Below, piece after piece: positions 1 through 8,465 of a stretch of 55,424 bases of DNA. The notes under the pieces were generated by a model that was not told the origin of the DNA, did no database searches, and saw nothing but the letters and a program-made list of their open reading frames with translations. This DNA is from Nocardioides sp. SYSU D00038 (GTDB lineage Bacteria; Actinomycetota; Actinomycetes; Propionibacteriales; Nocardioidaceae): the NCBI RefSeq assembly GCF_016924665.1, contig NZ_JAFFJT010000029.1, positions 1 through 55,424 on the forward strand, in the 5' to 3' direction. Both the position numbers and the translations under genes were made by a program. Position 1 is the first letter of the stretch. Each line of letters begins with the position of its first letter.

Positions 1-80
1 CCGCCCGGATCACACCACCCGGAGTCAGCCCGCGCCCGAGCCCCGTCCGCGGAGTCGCTCCCCCAGGGAGGGCGGTCGGC

Positions 81-128
81 TCAACGGGTCTCGAGGCTCA
101 GGCCTAGCGGCCTTCGCACCTCGACCAA
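81..128. repeat. dispersed intergenic repeat, GAGGCTCAGGCC variant
   Basis: A GGGTCTCGAGGCTC...GCACCTCGACCA element of about 45 bases. It matches copies near 10245-10290, 25189-25232, 25323-25367 and 27637-27680. Its core AGGCCTAGCGGCCT is near-palindromic. The bases before it (about 33-60, GCCCGAGCCCCGTCCGCGGAG) resemble the tail of the 311-bp units at 10.3-11.2 kb, so the window seems to begin inside a related repeat block. Confidence 0.75.
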
Positions 129-143
129 CGCCCAGCGGTCGGC

Positions 144-842
144 TCACCCAGCAGCAGGAGAGGGCTGCATCGGCGTGCGGTTGCGGCCGAGCACCCACAG
201 CATCGCCCCGAGGGCGGCGAGCTGGAGCGGCCAGCCCATCACGATCTTGAGCACGCCGAGCATCGCCACCACGGTGTCGGCGTCGATGGCGCTGCTGTTG
301 CCGGCGAGCCACAGCGGGCCCTGGGCGACCACGCGGACCAGGCAGGGCAGGGCCAGCAGCCAGGTCAGCCGCGCGCACAACCGGACGACCTGGCGGTCGT
401 CGTGCCAAGCGGTCGGGTCGCCGGTGACGCTGCCGACCATGAACCCCACCAGGGGCCAGCCGACCAGGCAGCTGAGCGCCAGCAGCACGGTGTAGCCGGA
501 GTTGTAGAGGATGCCGGGCAGGAAGTAGGCGAGCGCCTGCTCGTCCTCGCTGCCGCCGTTGCGGGCGGCCATGGTGACGAACAGCCACCCGATCCCGATG
601 CCCACGAGCGCGTTGACGACGAACTGCACCGTCGAGCGCTGCACCAGGCGCACCACCAGCAGCACGACGGCCGCGGCGATGCTGACCGCCAGCGCCAGCC
701 GGAGCTCGCGGGTCGTGAGCCAGAGCGCGGTGAACACCACCGTCGGCACGGCGGCTTCGACCATCCCCCGCCGCCCGCCCAACGCCTTGGCGAGCTGGGC
801 GCGGACGACGGCCTCGACGGTCTCGCCGGTGGGGGCGTTCAC
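144..842 (-). CDS. DUF3159 family membrane protein
   Basis: A 232-residue integral membrane protein of the actinobacterial DUF3159 family, function unknown. The first ~30 residues are soluble and charged. At least five or six hydrophobic segments follow, with conserved-looking stretches such as LPGILYNSGYT and WPLVGFMVG. The GTG start at 842 overlaps the stop of the upstream OB-fold gene (GTGA), so translation is probably coupled. Longer reading in this frame starts inside that gene and is discarded. It is the last gene of the dut operon visible here. In actinobacteria this family usually sits with dut/DUF3710/OB-fold genes; the functional link is unknown. Confidence 0.85.
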   Translation of the reverse strand: MNAPTGETVEAVVRAQLAKALGGRRGMVEAAVPTVVFTALWLTTRELRLALAVSIAAAVVLLVVRLVQRSTVQFVVNALVGIGIGWLFVTMAARNGGSEDEQALAYFLPGILYNSGYTVLLALSCLVGWPLVGFMVGSVTGDPTAWHDDRQVVRLCARLTWLLALPCLVRVVAQGPLWLAGNSSAIDADTVVAMLGVLKIVMGWPLQLAALGAMLWVLGRNRTPMQPSPAAG

Positions 843-1198
843 GGCATCAGCTCGTAGCGCGGGTTGTACATGATCCGGTGGCCGTCGTGGGCGCCGATCC
901 GGCCGCGCACCTCGAGCGCCCGGCCGGGGTCGATCCCGGCGATCCGGCGGCGGCCGAGCCACACGACGGTGATCGCGCCGGTGCCGTCGTACATCTCCGC
1001 CTCGAGCGCCGGTACGCCACCACGCGGGCGGAGGGTGACCGTGCGCAGGGTGCCGCGGATCCGCACCGGCTCGCGGTCGGGCGCCGAGGCGATCCGGTCG
1101 ACGCCGGTGGCCACCATCGTGCGACGCAGGTCGCGGTCGTGCTGGTCGCTGCTGCTGGCCCAGGAGGAGATCGTGCGCCGCAGGCGGCTCTTGCCCAT
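839..1198 (-). CDS. OB-fold nucleic-acid-binding domain protein
   Basis: A 119-residue protein. Residues ~45-115 look like an OB-fold: VRIRGTLRTVTLRP, then EAEMYDGTGAITVVWLGRR, then the GRALEVRGRIG strands typical of tRNA-anticodon/RecG-type OB domains. The N-terminus is basic and helical. The ATG at 1198 overlaps the DUF3710 stop (ATGA), and its own stop overlaps the DUF3159 start. Length and position match the small OB-fold protein usually found between DUF3710 and DUF3159 in actinobacteria. The nucleic-acid ligand is unknown. Confidence 0.85.
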   Translation of the reverse strand: MGKSRLRRTISSWASSSDQHDRDLRRTMVATGVDRIASAPDREPVRIRGTLRTVTLRPRGGVPALEAEMYDGTGAITVVWLGRRRIAGIDPGRALEVRGRIGAHDGHRIMYNPRYELMP

Positions 1199-1824
1199 CA
1201 GTCCACCCGGCGGGCCTGCGGCGGCATGGTGACCGGCAGCGGCTCGCCCGGGGGCAGCGCCTGCTCGCCGCGGCGCACGGCCACCGAGGCCAGCGCGTCC
1301 TCCCACGGCCCGGCCTTCGCGGGGTCCATGGCCGGCTCGCCGAGGAGGGTGGCGCGCAGCAGCCAGCGCGGGCCGTTGATGCCGACGACCCGCGACGGCT
1401 GGGTGCCGGTGCGGCCCTCGCTGTCGGTGACGGTCATCGAGCACGACAGCTCGGGGCCGAACCGGCCCTCCTGCTCGGTGGCGGTGCCGCCGCGCTGGGA
1501 CATGTCGGCCGCGATCTGGGGGCGCACCTCGCCCCACAGGTCGCCGTTGCGGGGGGCGGCGAAGGCGCGCAGCTCGATCATGCCGCGCTCGCTGGCCAGC
1601 AGTACCGCCTGCACCTGCTGGGAGGCCTCGTCGACCTGGAGCCGCAGCTCGAGCCCGGCGGGCGGGGCGACCAGCAGCGAGCCGAGGTCGATGCGCTCGG
1701 GGTCGTCGGCCGGCAGCTCGTCGGCGTCGTAGGGGCCTGCGGCGGGCACCTCGACGACGTCGTCGGCCGGAGCGGTGATCTCGTCGACGCTCGGGCCGGC
1801 GGTGTTCTTGCGGCGGAACTTCAC
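1198..1824 (-). CDS. DUF3710 domain protein
   Basis: A 208-residue soluble protein of the actinobacterial DUF3710 family. The N-terminus has an acidic, Pro/Asp-rich linker (~10-45). The conserved core starts at about IDLGSLLVAPP and runs through RFGPELSCSM and VVGINGPRWLLRATLLG. The biochemical role is not known. It overlaps dut upstream and the OB-fold gene downstream by 4 bases each, so it is the second gene of a tightly coupled four-gene operon. Synteny with dut is conserved in actinobacteria including mycobacteria. Confidence 0.88.
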   Translation of the reverse strand: MKFRRKNTAGPSVDEITAPADDVVEVPAAGPYDADELPADDPERIDLGSLLVAPPAGLELRLQVDEASQQVQAVLLASERGMIELRAFAAPRNGDLWGEVRPQIAADMSQRGGTATEQEGRFGPELSCSMTVTDSEGRTGTQPSRVVGINGPRWLLRATLLGEPAMDPAKAGPWEDALASVAVRRGEQALPPGEPLPVTMPPQARRVD

Positions 1825-2327
1825 GTGGTGCTCTCCCCTGGGTCTGCGGCGGGTCCGAAGCCGCCGGTAGAACCGTAACCCCCGGCGCCACGCGCCGACC
1901 CCGGCAGTGCCTCGACCTCGACGAACGCCGCTTGCTCGACCCGCTGCAGCACGAGCTGGGCGACCCGGTCGCCGCGGCGCAGCTCCACCGGCTCGCGCGG
2001 GTCGAGGTTGACCAGCAGCACCTTGATCTCCCCGCGGTAACCGGCGTCGACCGTGCCGGGGGTGTTGACGATCGAGAGGCCGTGCCGCGCGGCCAGCCCG
2101 GAGCGCGGGTGGACCAGCGCCACGAACCCCTCGGGCACCGCCAGCGCGATGCCGGTCGGCACCAGCGCGCGCTCCCCCGGCGCCAGGGTCAGGTCGACGG
2201 TGGTGTGGAGGTCGGCGCCCGCGTCGCCGGGGTGGGCGTACGACGGCAGCGGCAGCCCGGGGTCCAGGCGCACCACCGGCACGGGCAGCCGCGACGTCGT
2301 GGGCCCGGGATCAGGGGTCTCGGTCAC
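1821..2327 (-). CDS. dut: deoxyuridine 5'-triphosphate nucleotidohydrolase
   Basis: dUTPase, 168 residues. It hydrolyses dUTP to dUMP and pyrophosphate in the cytoplasm, keeping uracil out of DNA and feeding thymidylate synthesis. All five trimeric dUTPase motifs are visible: AGADLHT (1), HPRSGLAARHG (2), GTVDAGYRGEI (3), RGDRVAQLVLQ (4) and the C-terminal GYGSTGGFG (5). The GTG start at 2327 is preceded by a TAGGGT box six bases upstream, suggesting a leaderless transcript. It is the first gene of the dut-DUF3710-OB-DUF3159 operon and is divergent from the DUF3093 gene. Confidence 0.97.
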   Translation of the reverse strand: MTETPDPGPTTSRLPVPVVRLDPGLPLPSYAHPGDAGADLHTTVDLTLAPGERALVPTGIALAVPEGFVALVHPRSGLAARHGLSIVNTPGTVDAGYRGEIKVLLVNLDPREPVELRRGDRVAQLVLQRVEQAAFVEVEALPGSARGAGGYGSTGGFGPAADPGESTT

Positions 2328-2333
2328 GGGCGG

Positions 2334-2339
2334 ACCCTA
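2334..2339 (-). promoter_or_regulatory. -10 box of leaderless dut transcript
   Basis: TAGGGT on the minus strand ends six bases before the dut GTG. This spacing puts the transcription start at or next to the start codon. Confidence 0.55.
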
Positions 2340-2391
2340 CCGACGTCACCCGACGCGGGCACCCGCACCCGGGGATGGGAAACTCTTCGCC

Positions 2392-2859
2392 GTGGATGCC
2401 CCGGCCTACAGCGAGCGCCTCGGCGTGCCGCTGCGCTGGTGGGTGCAGGCCACGATGCTGGTGGCCAGCCTCTGGCTCGCGGTCGTCGTCGCCGTGCCCG
2501 GCGTGCTCGCCTGGGTCGTGACCGCGGTCGCGGTGGGCCTGGTGGTCTCGGCGTTCCTCTCCTACGGCGGGGTGCGGGTCGGGGTCGACGGCGAATGGTT
2601 CACCGCCGGCCGGGCGCGGATCGGCGGCGCGTACGTCGGCGAGGCCGTCGCCCTCGACGCCGAGCAGACCCGCCGGGCCGCAGGGGTGCAGGCCGACGCG
2701 CGCGCCTACCTCCTGCTGCGTCCCTACCTCAAGCGCGCCGTGCGGGTGGAGGTCGTCGACCCCGCAGACCCCACGCCGTACTGGCTCGTGTCGAGCCGGC
2801 ACCCCGACGAGCTGGCCCGCGCCATCGCCGCCCTGCGTTCCGGCGCAGCCCGTTCCTGA
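2392..2859 (+). CDS. DUF3093 family membrane protein
   Basis: A 155-residue protein of the actinobacterial DUF3093 family, function unknown. Two adjacent hydrophobic helices (about residues 17-57) are followed by a ~90-residue soluble part with the conserved-looking WFTAGRARIGGAYVGEAVALD and YWLVSSRHPDELARAI. The start is GTG (VDAPAYSERLG); the nearby ATG at 2375 is out of frame. It is divergent from dut, the same arrangement as in mycobacteria. A GAAACT box lies seven bases before the GTG, a weak leaderless signal. Confidence 0.85.
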   Translation: MDAPAYSERLGVPLRWWVQATMLVASLWLAVVVAVPGVLAWVVTAVAVGLVVSAFLSYGGVRVGVDGEWFTAGRARIGGAYVGEAVALDAEQTRRAAGVQADARAYLLLRPYLKRAVRVEVVDPADPTPYWLVSSRHPDELARAIAALRSGAARS

Positions 2860-2905
2860 GGCTCCCCACCTGCGCCCGCGGCGTATCGCCGCCTTCGGCG
2901 CTGGG

Positions 2906-2911
2906 TAGGGT
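2906..2911 (+). promoter_or_regulatory. -10 box of leaderless DUF4235 gene
   Basis: TAGGGT ends six bases before the ATG at 2918. There is no Shine-Dalgarno-like sequence in between. Confidence 0.55.
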
Positions 2912-2917
2912 CACGGC

Positions 2918-3208
2918 ATGGCATCCGACAGCTCGAAGGTCTGGTCGGCGTTCTCCGTCGGCGCCGCGCTGGGCGCGGCCGCCGTGGCGCGCAAGGGGCT
3001 CAACACCTCGTGGAAGGCCGCCACCGGCAAGAAGCCGCCCGAGAACCCCGCCGACCCCGACGTCGACATCTGGGAGGCGGTGCTGTGGGCCACGGTCAGC
3101 GGCACGATCATCGCGCTGGCCCGGATGTTCGCCCAGCGCCGGGCCGCCAGCTACTACCGCCGCTCGACCGGGCACCTGCCGCCGTCGCTGCGCAAGGACG
3201 GCGAGTAG
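2918..3208 (+). CDS. DUF4235 domain protein
   Basis: A 96-residue small membrane-associated protein of the DUF4235 family. Residues 7-25 are Ala/Gly-rich and weakly hydrophobic. A second segment, WEAVLWATVSGTIIALARMF, is probably a membrane helix. The charged middle contains GKKPPENPADPDVDIWEA and the tail ends RRSTGHLPPSLRKDGE. Function is unknown. It has its own putative leaderless promoter and a strong hairpin after its stop, so it is probably monocistronic. Confidence 0.85.
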   Translation: MASDSSKVWSAFSVGAALGAAAVARKGLNTSWKAATGKKPPENPADPDVDIWEAVLWATVSGTIIALARMFAQRRAASYYRRSTGHLPPSLRKDGE

Positions 3209-3238
3209 CTCTCCAGCAGCAAGCCCGGAAATGACACG

Positions 3239-3264
3239 GACGGCCGCCCCGAGGGGCGGCCGTC
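3239..3264 (+). terminator. terminator-like hairpin after DUF4235 gene
   Basis: An 11-bp perfect stem (GACGGCCGCCC / GGGCGGCCGTC) around a CGAG tetraloop, 30 bases after the stop codon. There is no U tract, which is usual in high-GC actinobacteria. Confidence 0.7.
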
Positions 3265-3317
3265 GTCACGTCGGCTCCGGCTCCTGACCCGAGGGGCTCC
3301 CACCTCTCGGGCGAGGG

Positions 3318-3608
3318 TCAGGCGCAGTCGAAGCAGATCATCTTCTTCTGGTCCGCCAGCTGGCTGCGGTGGTGGACCAGGAAGCAGCTCATGCAGGTGA
3401 ACTCGTCCTCCTGCTTGGGCTTCACCTCGACGGCGAGCTCCTCGTGCGAGAGGTCGGCGCCGGGCAGCTCGAACGACTCAGCTGCCTCGGTCTCGTCCTC
3501 GTCGACCTTGCCGGAGTTCTTGTCGTGACGGCGCGCCTTGAGCTCTTCGATGCTCTCCTCGGACTGGTCTTCCTCGTTCTTGCGCGGGGCGTCGTAGTCG
3601 GTCGCCAT
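3318..3608 (-). CDS. DUF4193 zinc-ribbon-like protein
   Basis: A 96-residue acidic protein of the actinobacterial DUF4193 family. It starts MATDYDAPRKNEEDQ and ends in a small metal-binding-like module, FTCMSCFLVHHRSQLA...KKMICFDCA, with two CxxC pairs. The middle is rich in Glu/Asp. The ATG at 3608 is chosen over the GTG at 3617 because GAAGGGAG lies eight bases before the ATG and abuts the GTG. The family is near-universal in actinobacteria and sits near dut and suhB in mycobacteria. Its function is unknown; RNA polymerase or ribosome association would be speculation. Confidence 0.9.
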   Translation of the reverse strand: MATDYDAPRKNEEDQSEESIEELKARRHDKNSGKVDEDETEAAESFELPGADLSHEELAVEVKPKQEDEFTCMSCFLVHHRSQLADQKKMICFDCA

Positions 3609-3823
3609 GTCACTCACTCCCTTCGGCCGTCAACCATGTGGTGCCCTGCCGGACAGCGCTGTACGGCGCCGCAGATTGTGCACCATCGGCTGAGGGAGGC
3701 ACACACCGGTATCGGACGTGCGCCAGAACAGCGTCCGACACCCGGCTATTCCTCGACGCGACCTGCAGTGCCCAGATGTGTCGCAGGCCATGCCTCAGAG
3801 GCGTCCTACCCCCTCACCGGGCG

Positions 3824-4633
3824 TCAGGGCGCCGCGAACCCGGCCTCGTGCACGGCCGCCCAGAGCTCCTCGAAACCGTGCTCCGGGGCGCAGACCACGA
3901 GCGTGCGCCCGGCGACGCCGGTGGTGGTGGCGAACCGGGCCCCGGCCCCCTGCGCCACCAGCGCCCCGGCGGCGTGGTCCCAGAGGTTGACGCCCTCCTC
4001 GAGGTAGCCGTCGAGGGTGCCCTCGGCGACGTGGCAGAGGTCCAGGGCGCACGAGCCCATCCGCCGTACGTCGCGCACCCGGGGCAGCAGCCGCACCAGG
4101 GCGGCCGCCTGCTGGGCACGGACGCCGGCGTCGTAGGAGAAGCCGGTGCCGACCAGCCGCTCCGACAGCGGCGCCGGGCCGCGTACGGCGAGCGGGCGGC
4201 CGTCGCGCTCGGCGCACAGCCGGCCGTCGGGCTCCTCCCAGGCGGTGTACTCCGCGCCCGTCGCGGCGTTGACGACCACCCCGGCCACGACGCGCGGCCC
4301 GTCGGCGTCGGTCACCTCGGCGGCGATCGACACGGCGTACTCGGGGAGCTGGTAGAGGTAGTTCACCGTCCCGTCGATGGGGTCGATGATCCAGCGGACG
4401 CCGGTGCTGCCTGCCACGGAGTCGCCCTCCTCGCCGAAGAACGCGTCGTCGGGACGGTCCTCCGCGATCAGCGCGCGGATCAGCTCCTCCGAGGCGCGGT
4501 CGGCCTCGGTGACGACGTCGACAGAGCTCGACTTGGTCGCGGCGACCTCGACGCCGCCCCGGGCTCGCTCGGTCACCAGGGTGGCGGCGGCGCGGGCCGC
4601 CGTCAGCGCGACCTCGAGCAGCTCGCGGCTCAC
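3824..4633 (-). CDS. suhB: inositol monophosphatase family protein
   Basis: A 269-residue Mg-dependent phosphatase of the inositol monophosphatase fold. Motifs are DVVTEADRASEELI, FFGEEGD (metal Glu), WIIDPIDGTVNYL (the DPIDGT motif) and the C-terminal NLWDHAAGALVAQGAGA. Substrates in this family include inositol phosphates, histidinol phosphate and fructose bisphosphate, so the gene symbol follows the mycobacterial syntenic name only. The GTG start overlaps the ferrochelatase stop (GTGA), indicating a two-gene operon. In actinobacteria the enzyme can supply inositol for mycothiol and phosphatidylinositol. Confidence 0.9.
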   Translation of the reverse strand: MSRELLEVALTAARAAATLVTERARGGVEVAATKSSSVDVVTEADRASEELIRALIAEDRPDDAFFGEEGDSVAGSTGVRWIIDPIDGTVNYLYQLPEYAVSIAAEVTDADGPRVVAGVVVNAATGAEYTAWEEPDGRLCAERDGRPLAVRGPAPLSERLVGTGFSYDAGVRAQQAAALVRLLPRVRDVRRMGSCALDLCHVAEGTLDGYLEEGVNLWDHAAGALVAQGAGARFATTTGVAGRTLVVCAPEHGFEELWAAVHEAGFAAP

Positions 4634-5748
4634 GCGTCGACCCCGTCGGCCCCGCACAGGGCCGGGCGCGGCGACCGGGCGTTGGCGCAGCAGCCGCCCG
4701 GGCAGCGGTCCCAGGTCGGACCGAGGGCACCCACCGCGGCCCGGGCGACGTCCTCGCCCCGCTCGGCCGCGGCTCGCTCGAGCAGCAGGTCGCGCACCGC
4801 GGCGACGAACCGCGGGTCGTCGCCCGCGGTCGCCGAGCGCCGGGCCGGCAGCCCGAGCCGCTCGGCGGTGGCCAGCGCCTCGGTGTCGAGGTCGTAGATG
4901 ACCTCCATGTGGTCGGAGACGAAGCCCACCGGCACCATCACCACCGCCGACGCGCCGCCCTCGTGCAGCGCCTCGAGGTGGTCGTTGACGTCGGGCTCGA
5001 GCCACGGCACCTGCGGCGGCCCCGAGCGCGAGCAGTAGACCAGCGCGTGGGAGTGGTCGACCCCGGTCGCAGCCCCCACCCGGGCCGCGACCTCGGCGGC
5101 GACGTCGAGGTGCTGGGTGACGTAGCCGTCGCCGTCCGGCCCGCTGGCCGCGGCCATCGTGTCGGGGATCGAGTGGGTGACGAACGCGAGGTGGGCGCCG
5201 TCGCGCACGTCGCCGGGCAGGTCGGCCAGCGCCGCCAGCACTCCGTCGACGACCGGCTCCACGAAGCCGGGGTGGTTGAAGTAGTGGCGCAGCTTGTCGA
5301 GCACCGGTGCGCCCTCGACACCGGAGACGGCGTCGTAGAGGTTCTCGCGGTACTGCCGGCAGCTGGAGTACGACGAGTAGGCGCTCGTCACGAAGCAGGC
5401 GGCCCGGGTGACGCCGTCGGCGGCCATCTGCGCGACGGTCTCGGTGAGGTAGGGGTCCCAGTTGCGGTTGCCCCAGTAGACGGGCAGGTCGATGCCGGCC
5501 TCGGCGAGGTCGGCGCGCAGCGCCGCCAGGAACGACCGGTTCTGGTCGTTGATCGGCGACCGCCCGCCGAAGAGGAAGTAGTGCTCCCCCACCTCCTCGA
5601 GGCGCTCGCGGGGGATGCCGCGGCCGCGGGTGACGTTCTCCAGGAACGGCACCACGTCCTCGGGCTTCTCGGGCCCGCCGAACGACACCAGCAGCAGCGC
5701 GTCGTAGGGACGGACGTCGGGGCTGACCCCCGGGCGGACGGCTTCCAT
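4630..5748 (-). CDS. hemH: ferrochelatase (probably coproporphyrin III ferrochelatase)
   Basis: A 372-residue enzyme that inserts Fe2+ into a porphyrin. In actinobacteria the substrate is normally coproporphyrin III (CpfC). Visible motifs are YDALLLVSFGGPEKPEDVVPFL at the N-terminus, the FVTHSIPD active-site region with its His, and ALVYCSRSGPPQVPWLEPD. The C-terminal cysteines in CPGGCCA and ALCG, plus Cys in SYSSCRQYREN, match the [2Fe-2S] ligands of actinobacterial ferrochelatases. The second ATG (5748) is preferred because a TACGAT box ends seven bases upstream and overlaps the first ATG (5757), which would add only three residues. Divergent from the MFS gene. Confidence 0.93.
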   Translation of the reverse strand: MEAVRPGVSPDVRPYDALLLVSFGGPEKPEDVVPFLENVTRGRGIPRERLEEVGEHYFLFGGRSPINDQNRSFLAALRADLAEAGIDLPVYWGNRNWDPYLTETVAQMAADGVTRAACFVTSAYSSYSSCRQYRENLYDAVSGVEGAPVLDKLRHYFNHPGFVEPVVDGVLAALADLPGDVRDGAHLAFVTHSIPDTMAAASGPDGDGYVTQHLDVAAEVAARVGAATGVDHSHALVYCSRSGPPQVPWLEPDVNDHLEALHEGGASAVVMVPVGFVSDHMEVIYDLDTEALATAERLGLPARRSATAGDDPRFVAAVRDLLLERAAAERGEDVARAAVGALGPTWDRCPGGCCANARSPRPALCGADGVDA

Positions 5749-5755
5749 GCTGGCC

Positions 5756-5761
5756 ATCGTA
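5756..5761 (-). promoter_or_regulatory. -10 box before ferrochelatase gene
   Basis: TACGAT on the minus strand ends seven bases before the ATG at 5748. It supports leaderless initiation there. Confidence 0.5.
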
Positions 5762-5816
5762 GGAGCGCGATATGGATTGGCTGAGTGCGGCCTCCACGGC
5801 CTACGGTGACGGTCCG

Positions 5817-7061
5817 ATGGCCAGCACGTCCGCGTTCTCCAACTACCGCCGGGTCCTGGCCGAGCCCGGCGCGATGCTGTTCTCGGTCACCGGTCTCTTC
5901 GCGCGCCTGCCGATCTCGATGGTGGGCCTGGGCATCGTGCTCCTGGTCGAGGGCGGCACCGGCTCCTACGGCATCGCCGGCGCGGTCTCGGCGGCCTACA
6001 TGGTGGCCCAGGCGGTCGTCACGATCTTCCTCGGCCGGCTCGTCGACCGGCTCGGCCAGGCTCCGGTGCTCACCGCGGCCAGCGTGGTCTTCGGCGTGAG
6101 CATGTCGTTGCTGGTGACGTCGGTCGAGGCCGACTGGGCGATCGCCACCAGCTACGCCTTCGCGGCCCTCGGGGGCGCCTCGCTGCCGCCGGTGGGCTCG
6201 TGCGTGCGCGCCCGGTGGGCGCACGTGCTGGAGCAGCCGACCGACGTGCAGACGGCGTTCGCGCTCGAGGCGGTCTTCGACGAGGCGGTCTTCATCCTCG
6301 GCCCGATCCTGGTGACGGTGCTCGCCACCTCGATCGACCCCGTGGTCGGCATCGGCACCGGCATCGTGGCCGGCGTGGTGGGCAGCCTGGCCTTCGCCGC
6401 CCAGCGCGGCACGGCGCCGCCGCCCCATCCCCACGACCGCACCTCCGGCGACCGGCCCCGGATGCCGTGGCGCACGGTGGCGCCGCTCGGCGTGGTGGGC
6501 GCGATGCTCGGCATCCTGTTCGGCGCCGCGGAGGTCACCACGGTCGCGTTCGCCGACGAGCGCGACGCCAAGCAGTACGCCGGCGTGCTGCTCGCGCTCT
6601 GGGCGCTGGGCAGCCTGCTGGCCGGGCTGGTCAGCGGCGCGATCTCCTGGCGCCGCGGGCCCTCGGTGCGGGTCAAGGTCGGTGCGCTGGCGATGGCCGC
6701 CGCCATGTCGCCGCTGGTGCTGGTGGAGTCGATGCCCGTGATGGGCGTGCTGCTGCTGTGCGGCGGCGTCGCGATCGCCCCCACCCTGATCGCGTCGCTC
6801 TCGCTGATCGAGCGCACCGTGCCGGCGGCCCGGCTCACCGAGGGGATGTCGATCATGCACACCGGCATCGTGGCCGGGGTGGCGCCGGGCGCCACCCTGA
6901 GCGGGTTCGTCGTCGACCACCGGGGCGCCTCCGCGGCGTACCTCGTCTCCTTCGGCGCCGGGCTGGTCGCCGCACTCGCCGCGCTGACCCTGCCGCCCGA
7001 GCGGTCCGACGCCCCGGCGTCCGAGGAGGACCTCGAGGCGCCGGGAGGGGTGCTGCGGTGA
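5817..7061 (+). CDS. MFS transporter
   Basis: A 414-residue major facilitator superfamily permease with about twelve hydrophobic segments. A charged loop (PPPHPHDRTSGDRPRMPWR) separates the two halves. The loop 2-3 signature is visible as FLGRLVDRLGQAPVL. Substrate is unknown; drug or metabolite export is plausible but not shown. The ATG at 5817 is chosen because it starts MASTSAFSNYRRVL directly before helix 1 and follows a TACGGT box by nine bases; the in-frame ATG at 5772 would add 15 atypical residues. Its stop overlaps the start of the FAD oxidase gene. Confidence 0.85.
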   Translation: MASTSAFSNYRRVLAEPGAMLFSVTGLFARLPISMVGLGIVLLVEGGTGSYGIAGAVSAAYMVAQAVVTIFLGRLVDRLGQAPVLTAASVVFGVSMSLLVTSVEADWAIATSYAFAALGGASLPPVGSCVRARWAHVLEQPTDVQTAFALEAVFDEAVFILGPILVTVLATSIDPVVGIGTGIVAGVVGSLAFAAQRGTAPPPHPHDRTSGDRPRMPWRTVAPLGVVGAMLGILFGAAEVTTVAFADERDAKQYAGVLLALWALGSLLAGLVSGAISWRRGPSVRVKVGALAMAAAMSPLVLVESMPVMGVLLLCGGVAIAPTLIASLSLIERTVPAARLTEGMSIMHTGIVAGVAPGATLSGFVVDHRGASAAYLVSFGAGLVAALAALTLPPERSDAPASEEDLEAPGGVLR

Positions 7062-8359
7062 CCTGGACCAACTGGTCGGGGCTGGTGACCGCCGATCCGA
7101 CCTCCACCCTGGCGCCTCACGGCACCGAGGCGGTCGTCGCCGAGGTGCGCGCCGCTCGCGAGGCCGGCACCACGGTCAAGATGGTCGGCTCCGGCCACAG
7201 CTTCACCGCGATCGCCGCCGCTCCCGACACGCTGCTCACCCCCGGTGCGCTCACCGGCGTCATGGCCGTCGACCGCGAGGCGATGACGGTGACCGCTCGC
7301 GCCGGCACCCGGCTCGCGGACTTCAACGTCGCGCTGGAGCGGCTCGGCCTGAGTCTGCACAACATGGGCGACATCGCCGAGCAGACCCTCGCCGGCGCGA
7401 TCTCCACCGGCACCCACGGCACCGGCGGCACCGCCGCCGGGCTGGCCGCCCAGGTCGTCGCCGTCGAGCTGGTCACCGGCACCGGCGAGGTGCTGCGCGC
7501 CAGCGCCGACGAGCACCCCGACGTCTTCGCCGTCGCCCGGGTCGGGCTCGGCGCACTCGGGGTGATCACCACGATCACCTTCGCCGTCGAGCCGCTGTTC
7601 GTGCTCGAGGCCTCCGAGCAGCCGATGGCGTGGGACGAGGCGCTGGCGACGTTCGACGAGATGACGGCGACCAGCCACCACGTCGACATGTACTGGTTCC
7701 CCCACACCGACCGGATGCTCACCAAGCGCAACGACCGGCTCGACGTCGACCTCGACGAGGCGCGCCCGCTGCCGCGCTGGCGCTCGTGGCTCGACGACGA
7801 CTTCCTCGCCAACACCGCGTTCGGCGCACTCACCGCCGCCGCCAACCGCGCGCCGCGGGTGATCCCGACCATGAACCGGGTCAACGCGCGGCTGCTCGGC
7901 GCCCGCACCTACAGCGACGTGCCCCACAAGGTCTTCACCGCCCGGCGCGACGTGGTCTTCCGCGAGATGGAGTACGCCGTGCCGCGCGCCGACGGGCTCG
8001 ACGTGCTCCGCGAGGCGCGGCGCCTGGTCGAGGCCAGCGACCTGACGATCAGCTTCCCGGTGGAAATCCGGGTCGCGCCCGCCGACGACATCGCGCTGTC
8101 GACCGCGGGCGGTCGCGAATCCTTCTACCTCGCCTTCCACACCCACCGCGGCGCCGAGCACCGCGACTACTTCGCGCTGCTCGAGCCGCTGCTGCGCGAG
8201 GCCGGCGGGCGGCCCCACTGGGGCAAGGTGCACACGATGGCCGCGGCCGACCTGGCCCCGGCCTACCCCCGGTTCGACGAGTTCCTCGCCGTCCGCGACC
8301 GCCTCGACCCCGACCGCGTCTTCGCCAACGACCACCTGCGCCGGGTGCTCGGGGACTGA
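7058..8359 (+). CDS. FAD-dependent oxidase, D-arabinono-1,4-lactone oxidase family
   Basis: A 433-residue flavoenzyme with an N-terminal PCMH-type FAD domain (~residues 8-180) and a C-terminal ALO (aldonolactone oxidase) domain. GSGHSFTAIA carries His47, equivalent to the residue bonded covalently to FAD in alditol/aldonolactone oxidases; GAISTGTHGTGG is the second FAD-binding motif. The C-terminal HWGKVHTM is typical of sugar-alcohol or lactone oxidases. The substrate is probably a polyol or sugar lactone with O2 as acceptor. The GTG start overlaps the MFS stop (GTGA), so the permease may import or export a related compound. Confidence 0.88.
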   Translation: MTWTNWSGLVTADPTSTLAPHGTEAVVAEVRAAREAGTTVKMVGSGHSFTAIAAAPDTLLTPGALTGVMAVDREAMTVTARAGTRLADFNVALERLGLSLHNMGDIAEQTLAGAISTGTHGTGGTAAGLAAQVVAVELVTGTGEVLRASADEHPDVFAVARVGLGALGVITTITFAVEPLFVLEASEQPMAWDEALATFDEMTATSHHVDMYWFPHTDRMLTKRNDRLDVDLDEARPLPRWRSWLDDDFLANTAFGALTAAANRAPRVIPTMNRVNARLLGARTYSDVPHKVFTARRDVVFREMEYAVPRADGLDVLREARRLVEASDLTISFPVEIRVAPADDIALSTAGGRESFYLAFHTHRGAEHRDYFALLEPLLREAGGRPHWGKVHTMAAADLAPAYPRFDEFLAVRDRLDPDRVFANDHLRRVLGD

Positions 8360-8366
8360 CCCGGCC

Positions 8367-8393
8367 GAACCTTTCCGGCGCCCCACCGCGTCT
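8367..8393 (+). promoter_or_regulatory. ECF-type promoter GAACC-N17-CGTCT
   Basis: GAACC (8367-8371) and CGTCT (8389-8393) are separated by 17 bases. This is the ECF sigma pattern (GAAC -35, CGTC -10) and lies about 35 bases before the ECF sigma gene, suggesting autoregulation. Confidence 0.6.
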
Positions 8394-8465
8394 GGGTGCA
8401 CGAGTGACCGCCCGATGAAGGAGTGAGATGCCCGGGAAGCCCACCGCGCGGAGTTCGCGGAGTTC